Source: an uncultured Bacteroidales bacterium (GTDB taxonomy: Bacteria; Bacteroidota; Bacteroidia; Bacteroidales; Paludibacteraceae). Taken from it: DNA of 64,000 bases. Shown piece after piece: positions 33,895-43,253 of the stretch. The notes under the pieces are model-generated. The model saw only the letters and a program-made list of their open reading frames with translations. It made no database searches and was not told the origin of the DNA. The position numbers were made by a program, and so were the translations under genes. Position 1 is the first letter of the stretch. The number at the start of each line of letters is the position of its first letter. The DNA lies in contig CAMHOY010000004.1 of assembly GCA_946186915.1 (NCBI GenBank), positions 93,000 to 156,999 on the forward strand, given 5' to 3'.

Positions 33895-35235
33895 ATGCTG
33901 CCCGTTGATTTCATAGAAAGTATGCGACAGCAGCTGGGCAATGAAGCAGAACTGCTGTTACGGGCGCTGGAGACGGCGCCCGTAACGTCTATACGGCTTA
34001 ACTCCAAGTTGGATGTATTGACTTTTGAGTGCGACACGGATGAGGTGCCGTGGCATATCGACGGTTATTATCTGAGTGCGCGTCCACAGTTCACTTTGGA
34101 TCCTCTTTTCCATGCCGGTTGTTATTATGTGCAGGAAGCATCGTCGATGTTCATCCAGCAGGCTCTGGAGCAATATGTTGATCCATCGTCTATCGTATTG
34201 GATCTCTGTGCTGCACCGGGAGGTAAGTCCACGCTCATTAGTGAGTATCTCGGTCAGGACGGATTGTTGCTGAGTAACGAAGTGGTGCGGCAACGTGTGT
34301 TTGTCCTCAGCGAGAATATTCAGAAATGGGGGAATGGAAATACGATAGTGACCCATAACTCCGCAGCGGAATACGGAGAGCGCTGCAAGCATATCTTCGA
34401 CTGTGTTGTAGTAGATGCTCCGTGTTCGGGAGAGGGTATGTTCCGCAAGGACGCACAGGCGCGCAGTGAATGGAGTGTGCAAGCAGTACGTCAGTGTGCG
34501 GAGCGGCAGCGTTCCATTCTGATGGATGTGTGGGACGCGCTCAAGCCGGGTGGTGTGCTGCTCTATTCTACCTGTACGTTCAACGAGGAGGAGAACGAGA
34601 AAAACGTCGTATGGATGGCTGAGAGTCTCGGTGCAGAAGTGCTGCCGATTGATTATGATCCGTCATGGGGCATTGTAGAGGGGGCGGTAGGTTACCACTT
34701 TTATCCGCATAAGGTCCAAGGTGAAGGCTTCTATCTCTGCGCGCTGCGGAAGAACGACGAGCCGCTTCAACCGGCGAAGATCAAGGCCCCGAAGAAGGAA
34801 ACTGCTATGCCTCATCCGGAGTATCTACCGGTGATGCGTTCATGGCTTCAACATCCTGACAACTGGGCTATCCGTTACTCCGACCGTTTTGCGACCGCTT
34901 ATCCGCTCAAATACAAGGAGATCATCGATTGGTTCTCTACCCAGTTGACGTGTATCTCTACGGGTTTCGGTTTGGGCGAGGAACGTGGCAAAGGAATCGC
35001 GCCACAGCATAGTCTGAGTATGACGAAAGACTTCCGTAAGGAAGCCTTTCCATGTGTGTCCTTGACCCGCGAACAGGCTTTGTCTTACCTGCGTACCGAG
35101 GCCTTAACTCTTACCGATGTGCCCCTCGGTTTGCTCCTCGTGACTTACGAGGGTGTGCCGCTCGGTTTCGCGAAAAATGTCGGGAACCGGCAGAACAACC
35201 TTTACCCGAACGAATGGCGTATACGTCATCTTTAG
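33895..35235 (+). CDS. RsmF/NOL1-Nop2-Sun family RNA (cytosine-5) methyltransferase
   Basis: 446 residues. The SAM-binding DLCAAPGGKSTLISEYL, VVVDAPCSGEGMFRKD with one catalytic Cys and LLYSTCTFNEEENEKNV with the second are all present. The C-terminal domain ends in VTYEGVPLGFAKNVGNRQNN, then EWRIRHL, as in RsmF-like rRNA methyltransferases. ATG 33895 was chosen; the ORF-track start lies inside the tRNA. It is likely co-transcribed with tRNA-Leu. Its last 125 bp overlap the converging DEAD-box gene. Confidence 0.92.
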   Translation: MLPVDFIESMRQQLGNEAELLLRALETAPVTSIRLNSKLDVLTFECDTDEVPWHIDGYYLSARPQFTLDPLFHAGCYYVQEASSMFIQQALEQYVDPSSIVLDLCAAPGGKSTLISEYLGQDGLLLSNEVVRQRVFVLSENIQKWGNGNTIVTHNSAAEYGERCKHIFDCVVVDAPCSGEGMFRKDAQARSEWSVQAVRQCAERQRSILMDVWDALKPGGVLLYSTCTFNEEENEKNVVWMAESLGAEVLPIDYDPSWGIVEGAVGYHFYPHKVQGEGFYLCALRKNDEPLQPAKIKAPKKETAMPHPEYLPVMRSWLQHPDNWAIRYSDRFATAYPLKYKEIIDWFSTQLTCISTGFGLGEERGKGIAPQHSLSMTKDFRKEAFPCVSLTREQALSYLRTEALTLTDVPLGLLLVTYEGVPLGFAKNVGNRQNNLYPNEWRIRHL

Positions 35236-36376
35236 GTCCTTCTCCGAGGGCTTCCGGCAGCGGTATTTTCTCTATTTCTTTTTTCAGGAATTGCTCAATG
35301 CGTAGCCAGTAACGCGCATCGTCCGGCGAGACGAGTGTGATGGCTTCGCCGCTGTTCTCTGCGCGTGCCGTACGACCGATACGATGCACGTAGTCTTCGG
35401 CATCATGCGGCACGTCGTAGTTGATTACCAGCGGCACATCCGTCACGTCAATACCACGCGACACGACATCCGTCGCCACCAACACATCCACCTTTCCGTT
35501 TCTGAAATCGAGCATCACTTGGTCTCGTTCGTTCTGCTCCAGATCGCTGTGCATTGCCCTGGCGTCAATCTTCAGCGTGCGCAGCGCCCGTGCCAAGTCC
35601 TTCACCCGTTGTTTCTTGCCGGCAAAGATGATCACTTTCTTGAGTCCTTTGCCTTGCAGCGCCAGTTGTATAAATCCGGGTTTCTGTGCTTCGAAGAGCC
35701 GTGCACACATCTGATGAATAGTCTCCGGCGGACGTGAGACGGCAATCTGTACCTCGACGGGATCATGCATGATGGCTTTTGCCATCTGACGAATCTTCGG
35801 CGGCATGGTAGCAGAGAACATGATGGTTTGTCTGTCCGGCGGTAACCGCTTGACGATGGTCATGATGTCCTCGTAAAATCCCATGTCGAGCATTCGATCC
35901 GCTTCGTCGAGGATGAAGTATTTCACGCCGGAGAAATCGACGTTGTAGATGTTCATCTGACTTAGCAACCGTCCCGGTGTGGCGATGACGATGTCTGCAC
36001 CTTTCTGCAAGCCGCTTACTTGGTTTCCCCACGAGCCGTTGGTGTCTTTGCCGCCGTAGATAGCGACGGACGAGAAGGGTACGTAAAACCCAAACCCTTC
36101 CATCTGCTGGTCAATCTGTTGCGCCAGTTCGCGTGTTGGCGCCATGATGATGGCGTTCAGTTTGTCCGGGTCGTGGTCATCGTACGCCAGATTGGTCAGC
36201 AGCGGTAGTATGTACGCGGCTGTCTTACCGGTGCCTGTCTGGGCGCATGATATCACATCGCGCCGGTCCAGAATCACCGGTATAGTCTCTGCCTGAACGG
36301 GCGTGCATTCATCAAAATGCATGTCCCATAAGGCATCCAACACCTCGTCCGATAATGCTAATTCGTCAAAATACAT
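35111..36376 (-). CDS. DEAD-box RNA helicase (RhlE-like)
   Basis: 421 residues. Motifs in order: CAQTGTGKTAAY, PTRELAQQ, TPGRLL, DEAD in FILDEADRMLDMGF, SAT in MFSATMPP, RGIDVTDVPLVINYDVP, HRIGRTARA. It unwinds RNA in ribosome assembly or decay. The last 40 residues, from about KDDVYAIRSGKG to the stop, are a basic tail encoded entirely opposite the rsmF-like gene, so the tail probably arose by extension into the neighbour. It lies 14 bp after the epimerase gene. Confidence 0.94.
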   Translation of the reverse strand: MYFDELALSDEVLDALWDMHFDECTPVQAETIPVILDRRDVISCAQTGTGKTAAYILPLLTNLAYDDHDPDKLNAIIMAPTRELAQQIDQQMEGFGFYVPFSSVAIYGGKDTNGSWGNQVSGLQKGADIVIATPGRLLSQMNIYNVDFSGVKYFILDEADRMLDMGFYEDIMTIVKRLPPDRQTIMFSATMPPKIRQMAKAIMHDPVEVQIAVSRPPETIHQMCARLFEAQKPGFIQLALQGKGLKKVIIFAGKKQRVKDLARALRTLKIDARAMHSDLEQNERDQVMLDFRNGKVDVLVATDVVSRGIDVTDVPLVINYDVPHDAEDYVHRIGRTARAENSGEAITLVSPDDARYWLRIEQFLKKEIEKIPLPEALGEGPKDDVYAIRSGKGCSAGSRHFSRNRAAHPRKSRGANRGAHR

Positions 36377-36390
36377 TTACCATTTATCAT

Positions 36391-37935
36391 TTATTTCTCC
36401 CATCCTTCGAAAATCTCGGGGCCGAAAACGTTATCTTCGTCTGCATCATGCAGGGGAGCCCATAACTGAGCAAAGAATGGGTTCTGTTTGGCTACACGGT
36501 CCCAATGCCAGGGTACTTGCTTCTCTTTCGGCTCGCTTGCATACGGATAAGGCATGTCGAAGGGACTCCAGTGTCCACCGAGTAAGATCAGTCGTGGCGA
36601 AGCCTTGAACGTGTTTCCGTTTGCGTCTTCCCATTCCAGTTGGGTGTCCAGATCGCCTTTCGTCATCTTCTTGCTCAGACATTTACCTCCGCGGAAAACG
36701 GCTGCAGCTTTCATGTCCTGAAGGGTCAGTTCACTCAGCGGCTTGGATTCGTCGTAGCCGTGATCCAATTTGACAATCTCTTCGCTGTTGTGACTTACAT
36801 CAAAATGCTCCCAGTCAGGAATGGCTTTGTATGCCTCGAGACTGCCGTAATACGCGTGTATGCGCGGTTCAATATTATTCTTGATCCACCATTGTGTGCC
36901 ATGCTCTTTGCTGTTGGCCATGAACCACATAGCTGCTTTTACGCAGTGGGGGAAGAGTTTGGCGATGCGGGTCTTGGCTGCGAACTTGATGCCGCCGGGA
37001 AGTGATTTAGCCTGTGCCATCTTGGCGAAATATTCCTTCACCGGTACATTGGCGCGGAAATGCAGCAAGTCTTCCAAACGATCACCGTCAATATACCACA
37101 TACCGTGGAAATTACGGGTAGTGAACCAATTGGCATTGAATATCTTCTCAGGTTTCGGACAGCCTACGGCTTCCAAAATCAGGCACTCGAACTCGTAGTT
37201 CGACAGACGGTATTCCTTACCGGAACCGATATTATAATAGTTTTTCCAGAATTCTTCCGGTACGTCAGGACGGCACACGCGCTCCAGAAGGCGACCGCTA
37301 TCCTCTACTGTTGCCCATTCCAATACACCGCGGATGGGTACGTGGAACATGATGGGGTCAAAGTTCTTCAAGATAGCCGGATACAAGATGCCTGATTGGC
37401 GCAGACTGGCCCAGGTCTTGATGCCTGAGTCGGTGATGATGCGTTCCGCTTGCGCTTTGGTGAGTCCATAATGGTCATATGCCGATACACAGATAGGATC
37501 ACCTGCGCGTCCCCAATGGAGAGGCTCGCGACGGTCACCCATCTGCGCAACAGAGCCGATATAAACTACTTTCGGTTGTTGGTCTTCCGGTTGTGCCAAC
37601 ACTGCTTTGGTGATGTTCTTTGCGGCAGTGATATTTGTGCGCAAGGTCGCTTTCGGCCGATAGTCCGCCTGCGGCGATACCATGCCTCCTACGTGCAATA
37701 CGATATCTGCACTTGAGACCCCTTTCAGTACATCTTCATAGTTGGTGAGGTCTCCCCAGATGACGTGCAGGGCCTTGTGCTGTTCCAGAAGGGGAGCGAG
37801 TAACTCTTTGTTTTTCTTACTCGGACGAGCGAGAATACGGAGTTCGTACTTGTCCGGATACCGCAAGATTTCCGTCATGCCTGCGTAGCCCATCGTACCG
37901 GTAGCACCGGTTAAAAAAACTGTTGTTTTTGCCAT
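36391..37935 (-). CDS. NAD-dependent epimerase/dehydratase with C-terminal extension
   Basis: 514 residues. The extended SDR N-terminal domain shows VFLTGATGTMGYAGMTEIL (NAD binding), SADIVLHVGGMVSP, VYIGSVAQMGDRREP and YGLTKAQAERII with the Tyr-x3-Lys pair. Beyond about residue 300 is an extension not found in simple epimerases (HYFAKMAQAKSLPGG-like, then many Trp), so the substrate cannot be assigned. Start 37935 puts the NAD motif at the N-terminus; the longer ORF runs into the antiporter gene. Confidence 0.85.
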   Translation of the reverse strand: MAKTTVFLTGATGTMGYAGMTEILRYPDKYELRILARPSKKNKELLAPLLEQHKALHVIWGDLTNYEDVLKGVSSADIVLHVGGMVSPQADYRPKATLRTNITAAKNITKAVLAQPEDQQPKVVYIGSVAQMGDRREPLHWGRAGDPICVSAYDHYGLTKAQAERIITDSGIKTWASLRQSGILYPAILKNFDPIMFHVPIRGVLEWATVEDSGRLLERVCRPDVPEEFWKNYYNIGSGKEYRLSNYEFECLILEAVGCPKPEKIFNANWFTTRNFHGMWYIDGDRLEDLLHFRANVPVKEYFAKMAQAKSLPGGIKFAAKTRIAKLFPHCVKAAMWFMANSKEHGTQWWIKNNIEPRIHAYYGSLEAYKAIPDWEHFDVSHNSEEIVKLDHGYDESKPLSELTLQDMKAAAVFRGGKCLSKKMTKGDLDTQLEWEDANGNTFKASPRLILLGGHWSPFDMPYPYASEPKEKQVPWHWDRVAKQNPFFAQLWAPLHDADEDNVFGPEIFEGWEK

Positions 37936-37964
37936 AATTATAGAATGTCCAATTTCAAATTTTC

Positions 37965-39578
37965 TCACTTTTTTCTCATCCACTGTGTAGCGCGGATCCA
38001 GCGTGTTCTGGCTTTTTCCCTCATCTCTGCCCGCCATAATGCCTCTTCTTCCGCCTCATTTGTCATCTGTTTATACGAAGCCTCCGCATCTTTGTCGCGA
38101 ATGACAAGCAACTGGTCTCCCACTTCCAATCGGCTGGCGCCGGTAGGAATAAAGAAGTCTTCTCCTCTGCGTACCATGATGATGAGCGTGCGCGGAGGAA
38201 TAGAGATGTCGCGCAAGGTATTACCTTTGTCAAGGAGTTTCTCTGTCACCTCTACTTCGCGGGCCGAAGACTGGATCTCATCCGGCAGGTCCATGTCGAA
38301 ATGTTCCAAGGTGCGCTGTTCCTCCGGCGGGGTGTCTAACTTCAGTTTTTTTGCCACCAGTGTGATGGTCGTACCTTGTACGAGTAGCGAGATGAGGGTG
38401 CAAAGGAAGACGACATTAAAGAGCAAGTCGGCATAAGGTACTCCGCTCGCTTTGCACATCACCGCGAAGATGATGGGGACGGCTCCTTTTAGACCAACCC
38501 AACTCAGCAGGATCTTGTCCCGCTGATGGTATTGCGGGAAAGGAAGCATACAGAGCCATACGGCCAGCGGTCGCGAGATGAAGATCATCACAATGCTGAT
38601 AATCAGGCAGGGTAGCCATACATGGTAGTCCAATAACTCCTTCGGCTCCACCATAAGACCTAACATGAGGAACATCATTAACTGGCTGAGCCAAGTCAGG
38701 CCATTGAAGAAGGACTTCGTCTGCCGCTTGCGCGTAAACTTGTTGTTGCCGATAACCAGACCTCCTACATATACCGCGAGGTAGGTGTTGCCTTGAAGGT
38801 AGTAAGTGATGGAAAAAATGAAGATACAAGCCGTCAGTACCATGACCGGGTAGAGGGCTTCGTTGCCTAACTTCACGCGTCGCATCAGCGCCACCAGCCC
38901 CAAACCAAAAGCCAAACCGATAACCGTACCCATGACGAGTTGGATAACAATCGTTTGGATAATAGGTAGAGCTTCTACGGGCTCTGTCAAGCCCACGAAG
39001 GTCTGTAATTTAATCACCACCCCGATAAGCGTCGTTGTCAGCACATACGCCATCGGATCGTTCGCACCGGACTCCAACTCCAATAGCGGCCTCAGGTCAT
39101 GTTTTAACCCGATTCCATGGGTGCGTAAAATAGAGAAAACACTCGCGCTGTCGGTACTCGACATGGTAGCCGCCATCAACAATGAGAACCATATGGAGAG
39201 TGTCGTCACTGCTTGTATCCAGCCGAAAATATAATAAATGAGTACGCCCGTGATAGCGCAAGTGAGAAGGACTCCCAGGGTGGCTAAAGTAATACCCGGT
39301 GCTAATACCGACTTGATGTCACTCAGCTTCGTATCCATACCACCCGAGAAAAGGATGATACACATCGCCAAGGTACTCAGCGCTTCCGCCGTGCTCGTCT
39401 TGATGGCAATACCGCCCGGATCGCCGAAGAGCCCCCCGATACCGTGCGGGCCGAAGAGCATACCGACAATGAGGAAGAGTAACAAGGCCGGAACGCCGAA
39501 CTTATAACCGATCTTATCGGCAAAGATACTAATGAAGAAAAGTAATGATAATATGAGTAATACGAGTTCTACTTGCAT
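37965..39578 (-). CDS. K+/H+ antiporter, CPA1 NhaP2/CvrA type
   Basis: 537 residues in the inner membrane. About 12-13 transmembrane helices run from VELVLLILSLLFFISIFADKIG through residue 395 (LLFNVVFLCTLISLLVQG). The exchanger core shows FSGGMDTKL and SSTDSASVFSIL (with the Asp of the transport site). The cytoplasmic C-terminus has a TrkA_C domain (PPRTLIIMVRRGEDFFIPTG, LEVGDQLLVI) that usually senses nucleotides. It starts 2 bp after the thioredoxin stop. Confidence 0.92.
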   Translation of the reverse strand: MQVELVLLILSLLFFISIFADKIGYKFGVPALLLFLIVGMLFGPHGIGGLFGDPGGIAIKTSTAEALSTLAMCIILFSGGMDTKLSDIKSVLAPGITLATLGVLLTCAITGVLIYYIFGWIQAVTTLSIWFSLLMAATMSSTDSASVFSILRTHGIGLKHDLRPLLELESGANDPMAYVLTTTLIGVVIKLQTFVGLTEPVEALPIIQTIVIQLVMGTVIGLAFGLGLVALMRRVKLGNEALYPVMVLTACIFIFSITYYLQGNTYLAVYVGGLVIGNNKFTRKRQTKSFFNGLTWLSQLMMFLMLGLMVEPKELLDYHVWLPCLIISIVMIFISRPLAVWLCMLPFPQYHQRDKILLSWVGLKGAVPIIFAVMCKASGVPYADLLFNVVFLCTLISLLVQGTTITLVAKKLKLDTPPEEQRTLEHFDMDLPDEIQSSAREVEVTEKLLDKGNTLRDISIPPRTLIIMVRRGEDFFIPTGASRLEVGDQLLVIRDKDAEASYKQMTNEAEEEALWRAEMREKARTRWIRATQWMRKK

Positions 39579-39580
39579 TG

Positions 39581-40006
39581 TTACTTCGCCTCCTTCTTTC
39601 CTAACAAAAACTCGTCAATGATGCGTACAATATCGTCTTTTGGATAGAGCCCCTTCAATAACATGGGTTTACCTTCAGTCGGAATATACAACACTTGCGG
39701 GATGGAGTTGATTCCGAAGATATATGCTAACTCGCGTTCGCGCTCCGTGTCGGCTTTGTAGAACACCACCTGATCGCAGTATTTTTGACTCATCTCTTCC
39801 ATGATAGGTGCCAGGCGCTTGCAGGGACCGCACCAGGTCGTGTAGAAATCAATTACGCAGGGTTTGTCTCCTTTGTACTTCCAGTCTTTTTCCGTCTTGT
39901 AGTCAAAAATACGCTCGCGGAATTGTTCCGTGGTCAGATACACGACATCATCAGCCATTAGCGGCATTGCCAAAAGCATCCAGAATCCGGCCAACCAGGC
40001 TTTCAT
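39581..40006 (-). CDS. Periplasmic thioredoxin-family protein
   Basis: 141 residues with signal peptide KAWLAGFWMLLAMPLMA. The redox motif is WCGPC in DFYTTWCGPCKRLAP, followed by the cis-Pro region NSIPQVLYIPTEG. It probably reduces or isomerises disulphides outside the cytoplasm. ATG 40006 gives the best signal peptide; 40033 is an alternative. It heads the transcript with the antiporter, epimerase and helicase genes, behind the promoter at 40058. Confidence 0.9.
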   Translation of the reverse strand: MKAWLAGFWMLLAMPLMADDVVYLTTEQFRERIFDYKTEKDWKYKGDKPCVIDFYTTWCGPCKRLAPIMEEMSQKYCDQVVFYKADTERERELAYIFGINSIPQVLYIPTEGKPMLLKGLYPKDDIVRIIDEFLLGKKEAK

Positions 40007-40057
40007 TTTTGCTGTATGTTTCGTATGATACATATTACGCCAATTTAAAATCGTGTG

Positions 40058-40087
40058 CAAAGGTACTACTTTTTTTCAACAAAACAA
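40058..40087 (-). promoter_or_regulatory. Bacteroidota-type promoter for the thioredoxin-antiporter-epimerase-helicase run
   Basis: On the minus strand TTG, 19 bp, then TACCTTTG. It is divergent from the mdh promoter at 40117. Confidence 0.65.
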
Positions 40088-40116
40088 AGAAAAAAATGCA
40101 TTTATTCTTAAAAAAC

Positions 40117-40147
40117 TTGCATAAATCCAAAAATATTTGTACCTTTG
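40117..40147 (+). promoter_or_regulatory. Bacteroidota-type promoter for mdh
   Basis: TTGCATAAATCC, with 20 bp between TTG and TACCTTTG. The 5' leader to ATG 40224 would be about 70 nt, longer than for most genes here. Confidence 0.75.
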
Positions 40148-40223
40148 CACGCTTTTTACTAAAGTTTTAGTAAATTAAGTCAAGAAATGCATAGCGAACA
40201 ATATCTAAAAATTCTATACAATT

Positions 40224-41165
40224 ATGTCTAAAGTTACAGTTGTAGGCGCAGGAAACGTAGGAGCTACGTGCGCTAATGTGTTGGCCGTCAATGAGGTGGC
40301 TAACGAGGTATGTCTGATCGACATCAAAGAGGGTTTTGCTGAGGGCAAAGCCATGGATATCATGCAAACGGCCCAACTTATGGGTTTCGACACCGTTGTA
40401 GAGGGTGTTACCAATGATTACAGCCGTACTGCGGGTTCGGATGTAGTGATCATTACTTCCGGTCTTCCCCGCAAACCGGGTATGACCCGCGAGGAGTTGA
40501 TTGGCGTGAATGCCGGTATCGTGAAGTCCGTTTGTGACCAGGTGCTCAAATACAGCCCGAATGCTATTCTTGTGGTTGTTTCCAACCCGATGGATACGAT
40601 GGCTTATCTAACGCTTCACGCACTGAAGTTGCCGCGTAACCGTGTCATTGGCATGGGTGGCGCGTTGGATAGCGCCCGTCTGAAATATTTCTTGAGTCAG
40701 GCTTTGAAGTGCAACGCGAATGACGTGGACGGTTTCGTAATCGGCGGTCATGGCGACACAACGATGATTCCTCTGACCAGTTACACAACCTATAAAGGTA
40801 TCAATGTTTCGGAGTTTCTGAGTCCGGAAGAGTTGGAGAATGTCGTTAAATCGACTATGGTTGGCGGCGCTACGCTGACAGGCTTGCTCGGCACGAGTGC
40901 ATGGATGGCTCCGGGTGCTGCGGCTGCATCGGTAGCTGAGGCGATTATCAAGGATCAGAAGAAGATGATACCTTGCTCTGCTGCTCTTGAAGGCGAGTAC
41001 GGAATGAAGGACATCACTATCGGTGTTCCTTGTATCATTGGCAAGAACGGTATAGAGAAGATTCTGGAGCTCAACATCAGCGACGAAGAGCGCGCTAAAC
41101 TTCATGAGTCCGAGGCAGCCGTTCGTAAGACCACCGCAATCCTTAAGGATCTCAACGTCCTTTAA
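40224..41165 (+). CDS. mdh: Malate dehydrogenase (LDH-like type)
   Basis: Interconverts malate and oxaloacetate with NAD in central carbon metabolism. It has 313 residues. VVGAGNVGATCANVLA binds NAD, VIITSGLPRKPGMTREEL gives the substrate Arg residues, VVSNPMDTMAYLTL follows, MGGALDSARLKYF holds an active-site Arg, and VIGGHGDTTMIPL the catalytic His. Met in SNPMD fits malate rather than lactate dehydrogenases. The following spt-like gene is 30 bp downstream. Confidence 0.95.
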   Translation: MSKVTVVGAGNVGATCANVLAVNEVANEVCLIDIKEGFAEGKAMDIMQTAQLMGFDTVVEGVTNDYSRTAGSDVVIITSGLPRKPGMTREELIGVNAGIVKSVCDQVLKYSPNAILVVVSNPMDTMAYLTLHALKLPRNRVIGMGGALDSARLKYFLSQALKCNANDVDGFVIGGHGDTTMIPLTSYTTYKGINVSEFLSPEELENVVKSTMVGGATLTGLLGTSAWMAPGAAAASVAEAIIKDQKKMIPCSAALEGEYGMKDITIGVPCIIGKNGIEKILELNISDEERAKLHESEAAVRKTTAILKDLNVL

Positions 41166-41195
41166 ATCTATAAACCATAAAACGTACATTCCTTT

Positions 41196-42380
41196 ATGGA
41201 TCTATTTGAAAAATGCGATCACTTTGAGACCCTCAAACTGGCGCGCAAACTACAAGTCTATCCTTATTTCCACGAGTTGGAGAGCCGTCAGGCGCCGGTG
41301 GTGCAAATGGAGAACCACCGCGTTATCATGCTGGGCTCCAATAACTACCTCGGCTTTACAGAGAATGAGGCTGTCATTGCGGCCGGGCATGCTGCACTGG
41401 ATAAGTACGGAACAGGTGTCTCCGGTAGCCGTTTCCTCAATGGTACGCTGGATCTGCACCTGCAATTGGAGAAAGAGTTGGCGGAGTTCACCGGTTACGA
41501 GGAGTGTATGACCGTCTCGACGGGCTTCCAGACCAACCTCGCTATCATCTCTGCTATCTGCGGAAAAGACGACTATATCCTCAATGACCGCGAAAACCAT
41601 GCCTCTATCTATGACGCATGCCGTCTTAGTTACGCGAAGGTGCTCCGCTATCGTCATTCGGATATGGAAGATTTAGAGCGTCAACTCAAATCGATTCCCG
41701 AGAATGCAGGCAAACTGATTGTTACAGATGGCGTCTTCTCCATGCGCGGAGATATTTGCAAACTGCCGGAGATCTGTGCGTTGGCGGAGAAATATGGTGC
41801 CCGTGTAATGGTGGATGATGCCCATGGCTTCGGTGTCCTCGGACCCGGAGGACGTGGCACGGCAGCCCATTTCGGTCTGACAGACAAAGTGGACATCACG
41901 ATGCTCACCTTCTCTAAATCGCTGGCGTCCATTGGCGGATGTATGCTCACCAGCCACCGCGTAGCGGACTGGCTGCGCCATGTGAGCCGCCCCTTCATCT
42001 TCTCCGCCGCCATTACGCCCTGCTCTACAGCTACGGCGCTGGAAGCACTCCACCAGTTGATCCTGGATCCCGAGCGGCCGACACGGCTGATGAATATCGC
42101 GCGCTATTTCCAGAAACAACTGATATCCAATGGTATTCGTATCATCGAGGCACCGACACCTATCGTGCCGATATTTACATACAAGACGCTTGATACGCTC
42201 TATTTCGGCAAGAAGATGTTTGAGGAAGGTGTGTACGTTAATCCGGTAATCGCTCCGGCTTGTGTAGAAGGAGAATGTCTCCTGCGTACTACCCTCATGG
42301 CTACGCATACCGAACCCGTCATCGATGAGGCCGTGGAGATCATCGCGCGTGTGCTTCGTGAGGGAGCACCGAAGATGTAA
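41196..42380 (+). CDS. spt: Alpha-oxoamine synthase, probable serine palmitoyltransferase
   Basis: A PLP enzyme of 394 residues that condenses an amino acid with an acyl-CoA. LGSNNYLGFTENEAV, GTGVSGSRFLNGTLDLHLQLE, DDAHGFGVLGPGGRGT and the PLP Lys in TFSKSLASIGG are the family marks. The N-terminal LQVYPYFHELESRQAPVVQM, without KbL- or BioF-specific features, is what I expect of Bacteroidales serine palmitoyltransferase, the first step of sphingolipid synthesis. 8-amino-7-oxononanoate synthase and glycine C-acetyltransferase are the alternatives; no bio or tdh gene is nearby. Confidence 0.8.
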   Translation: MDLFEKCDHFETLKLARKLQVYPYFHELESRQAPVVQMENHRVIMLGSNNYLGFTENEAVIAAGHAALDKYGTGVSGSRFLNGTLDLHLQLEKELAEFTGYEECMTVSTGFQTNLAIISAICGKDDYILNDRENHASIYDACRLSYAKVLRYRHSDMEDLERQLKSIPENAGKLIVTDGVFSMRGDICKLPEICALAEKYGARVMVDDAHGFGVLGPGGRGTAAHFGLTDKVDITMLTFSKSLASIGGCMLTSHRVADWLRHVSRPFIFSAAITPCSTATALEALHQLILDPERPTRLMNIARYFQKQLISNGIRIIEAPTPIVPIFTYKTLDTLYFGKKMFEEGVYVNPVIAPACVEGECLLRTTLMATHTEPVIDEAVEIIARVLREGAPKM

Positions 42381-42383
42381 AAA

Positions 42384-43253
42384 ATGACCCATATTCGTAT
42401 TATATCCCCCTCGGGCGTGATAGACCCCTCGTATATCGACGGGGCTGTCACTCGCCTACGCGGGTGGGGATTTATAGTGAGCGAAGGTGGGCACGCGCGT
42501 GACGCATGGGGACGGTTCGCAGGAAGGGATGAAGACCGGCTGTCCGATATCATCGCTGCGCTCCAAGATTCTTCTGTCGATGCCATCCTTTGTACGCGCG
42601 GCGGTTATGGACTCCAACGGATTATCGACCGCGTTCCTCCGATTACTAAACCTATCATAGGTTTCAGTGATATCACTGCCTTGCATCAGGCGGCAGGTCT
42701 CGTGCAACAACCCTCTCTTCATGGCATCATGTGCAAGCACATAGCCACTTTACCGGAAGAGAGTGAGGAGATACAATTTTTCCGCAAAGCCCTTGCGGGT
42801 GAGAAACTCGAGTACCGATTATCGAACCATTCTCTTAACCGATTCGGCGAGGCATATGCGCCTGTCGTCGGAGGAAACTTATCAGTCCTCTACGGCCTTC
42901 AGGGCACACCCTTTGGCCTCGCTAAGTTCAGTTACCAGTTTCCTATCCTTCTGATAGAAGACATCGGTGAGCGTCATTATCATATTGACCGCATGATTCG
43001 TAACCTTCGGATGAGCGGGGTGTTGGCTCATCTGAGCGGACTAATCGTCGGACAGTTCACTGACTGCGAAGAAGACCCATTAATGCAACAAACGGTCTAT
43101 GAGACAATAAAAGAGGCAGTCGCCGACTGCGACTACCCCGTTGTCTTCGATGCACCTTTCGGGCATGTAGAGCATAACTTGCCACTATGGCAACATGGTC
43201 ATGCGTCCATCCACTGCGGCGCGGATGGTGTCCTGCTCACGAACAGCCTCTAA
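42384..43253 (+). CDS. LD-carboxypeptidase, S66 family
   Basis: Trims the terminal D-Ala from tetrapeptide during murein recycling in the cytoplasm. It has 289 residues. SPSGVIDP starts the N-terminal domain, AILCTRGGYGLQRIIDRV is the substrate loop, GFSDITALHQ carries the nucleophilic Ser, VVGGNLSVLYGLQGTP follows, and the catalytic His is in FGHVEHNLPL. MccF-like resistance proteins share this fold. It starts 3 bp after the spt-like gene, and its last 69 bp overlap the converging 5'-nucleotidase-like gene. Confidence 0.92.
   Translation: MTHIRIISPSGVIDPSYIDGAVTRLRGWGFIVSEGGHARDAWGRFAGRDEDRLSDIIAALQDSSVDAILCTRGGYGLQRIIDRVPPITKPIIGFSDITALHQAAGLVQQPSLHGIMCKHIATLPEESEEIQFFRKALAGEKLEYRLSNHSLNRFGEAYAPVVGGNLSVLYGLQGTPFGLAKFSYQFPILLIEDIGERHYHIDRMIRNLRMSGVLAHLSGLIVGQFTDCEEDPLMQQTVYETIKEAVADCDYPVVFDAPFGHVEHNLPLWQHGHASIHCGADGVLLTNSL

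Noticed and set aside
35111-35235. Sequencing frameshift causing the convergent overlap
   Set aside because: Both frames are open and family-typical up to the overlap, and two other convergent pairs also overlap, so compaction is the simpler view.
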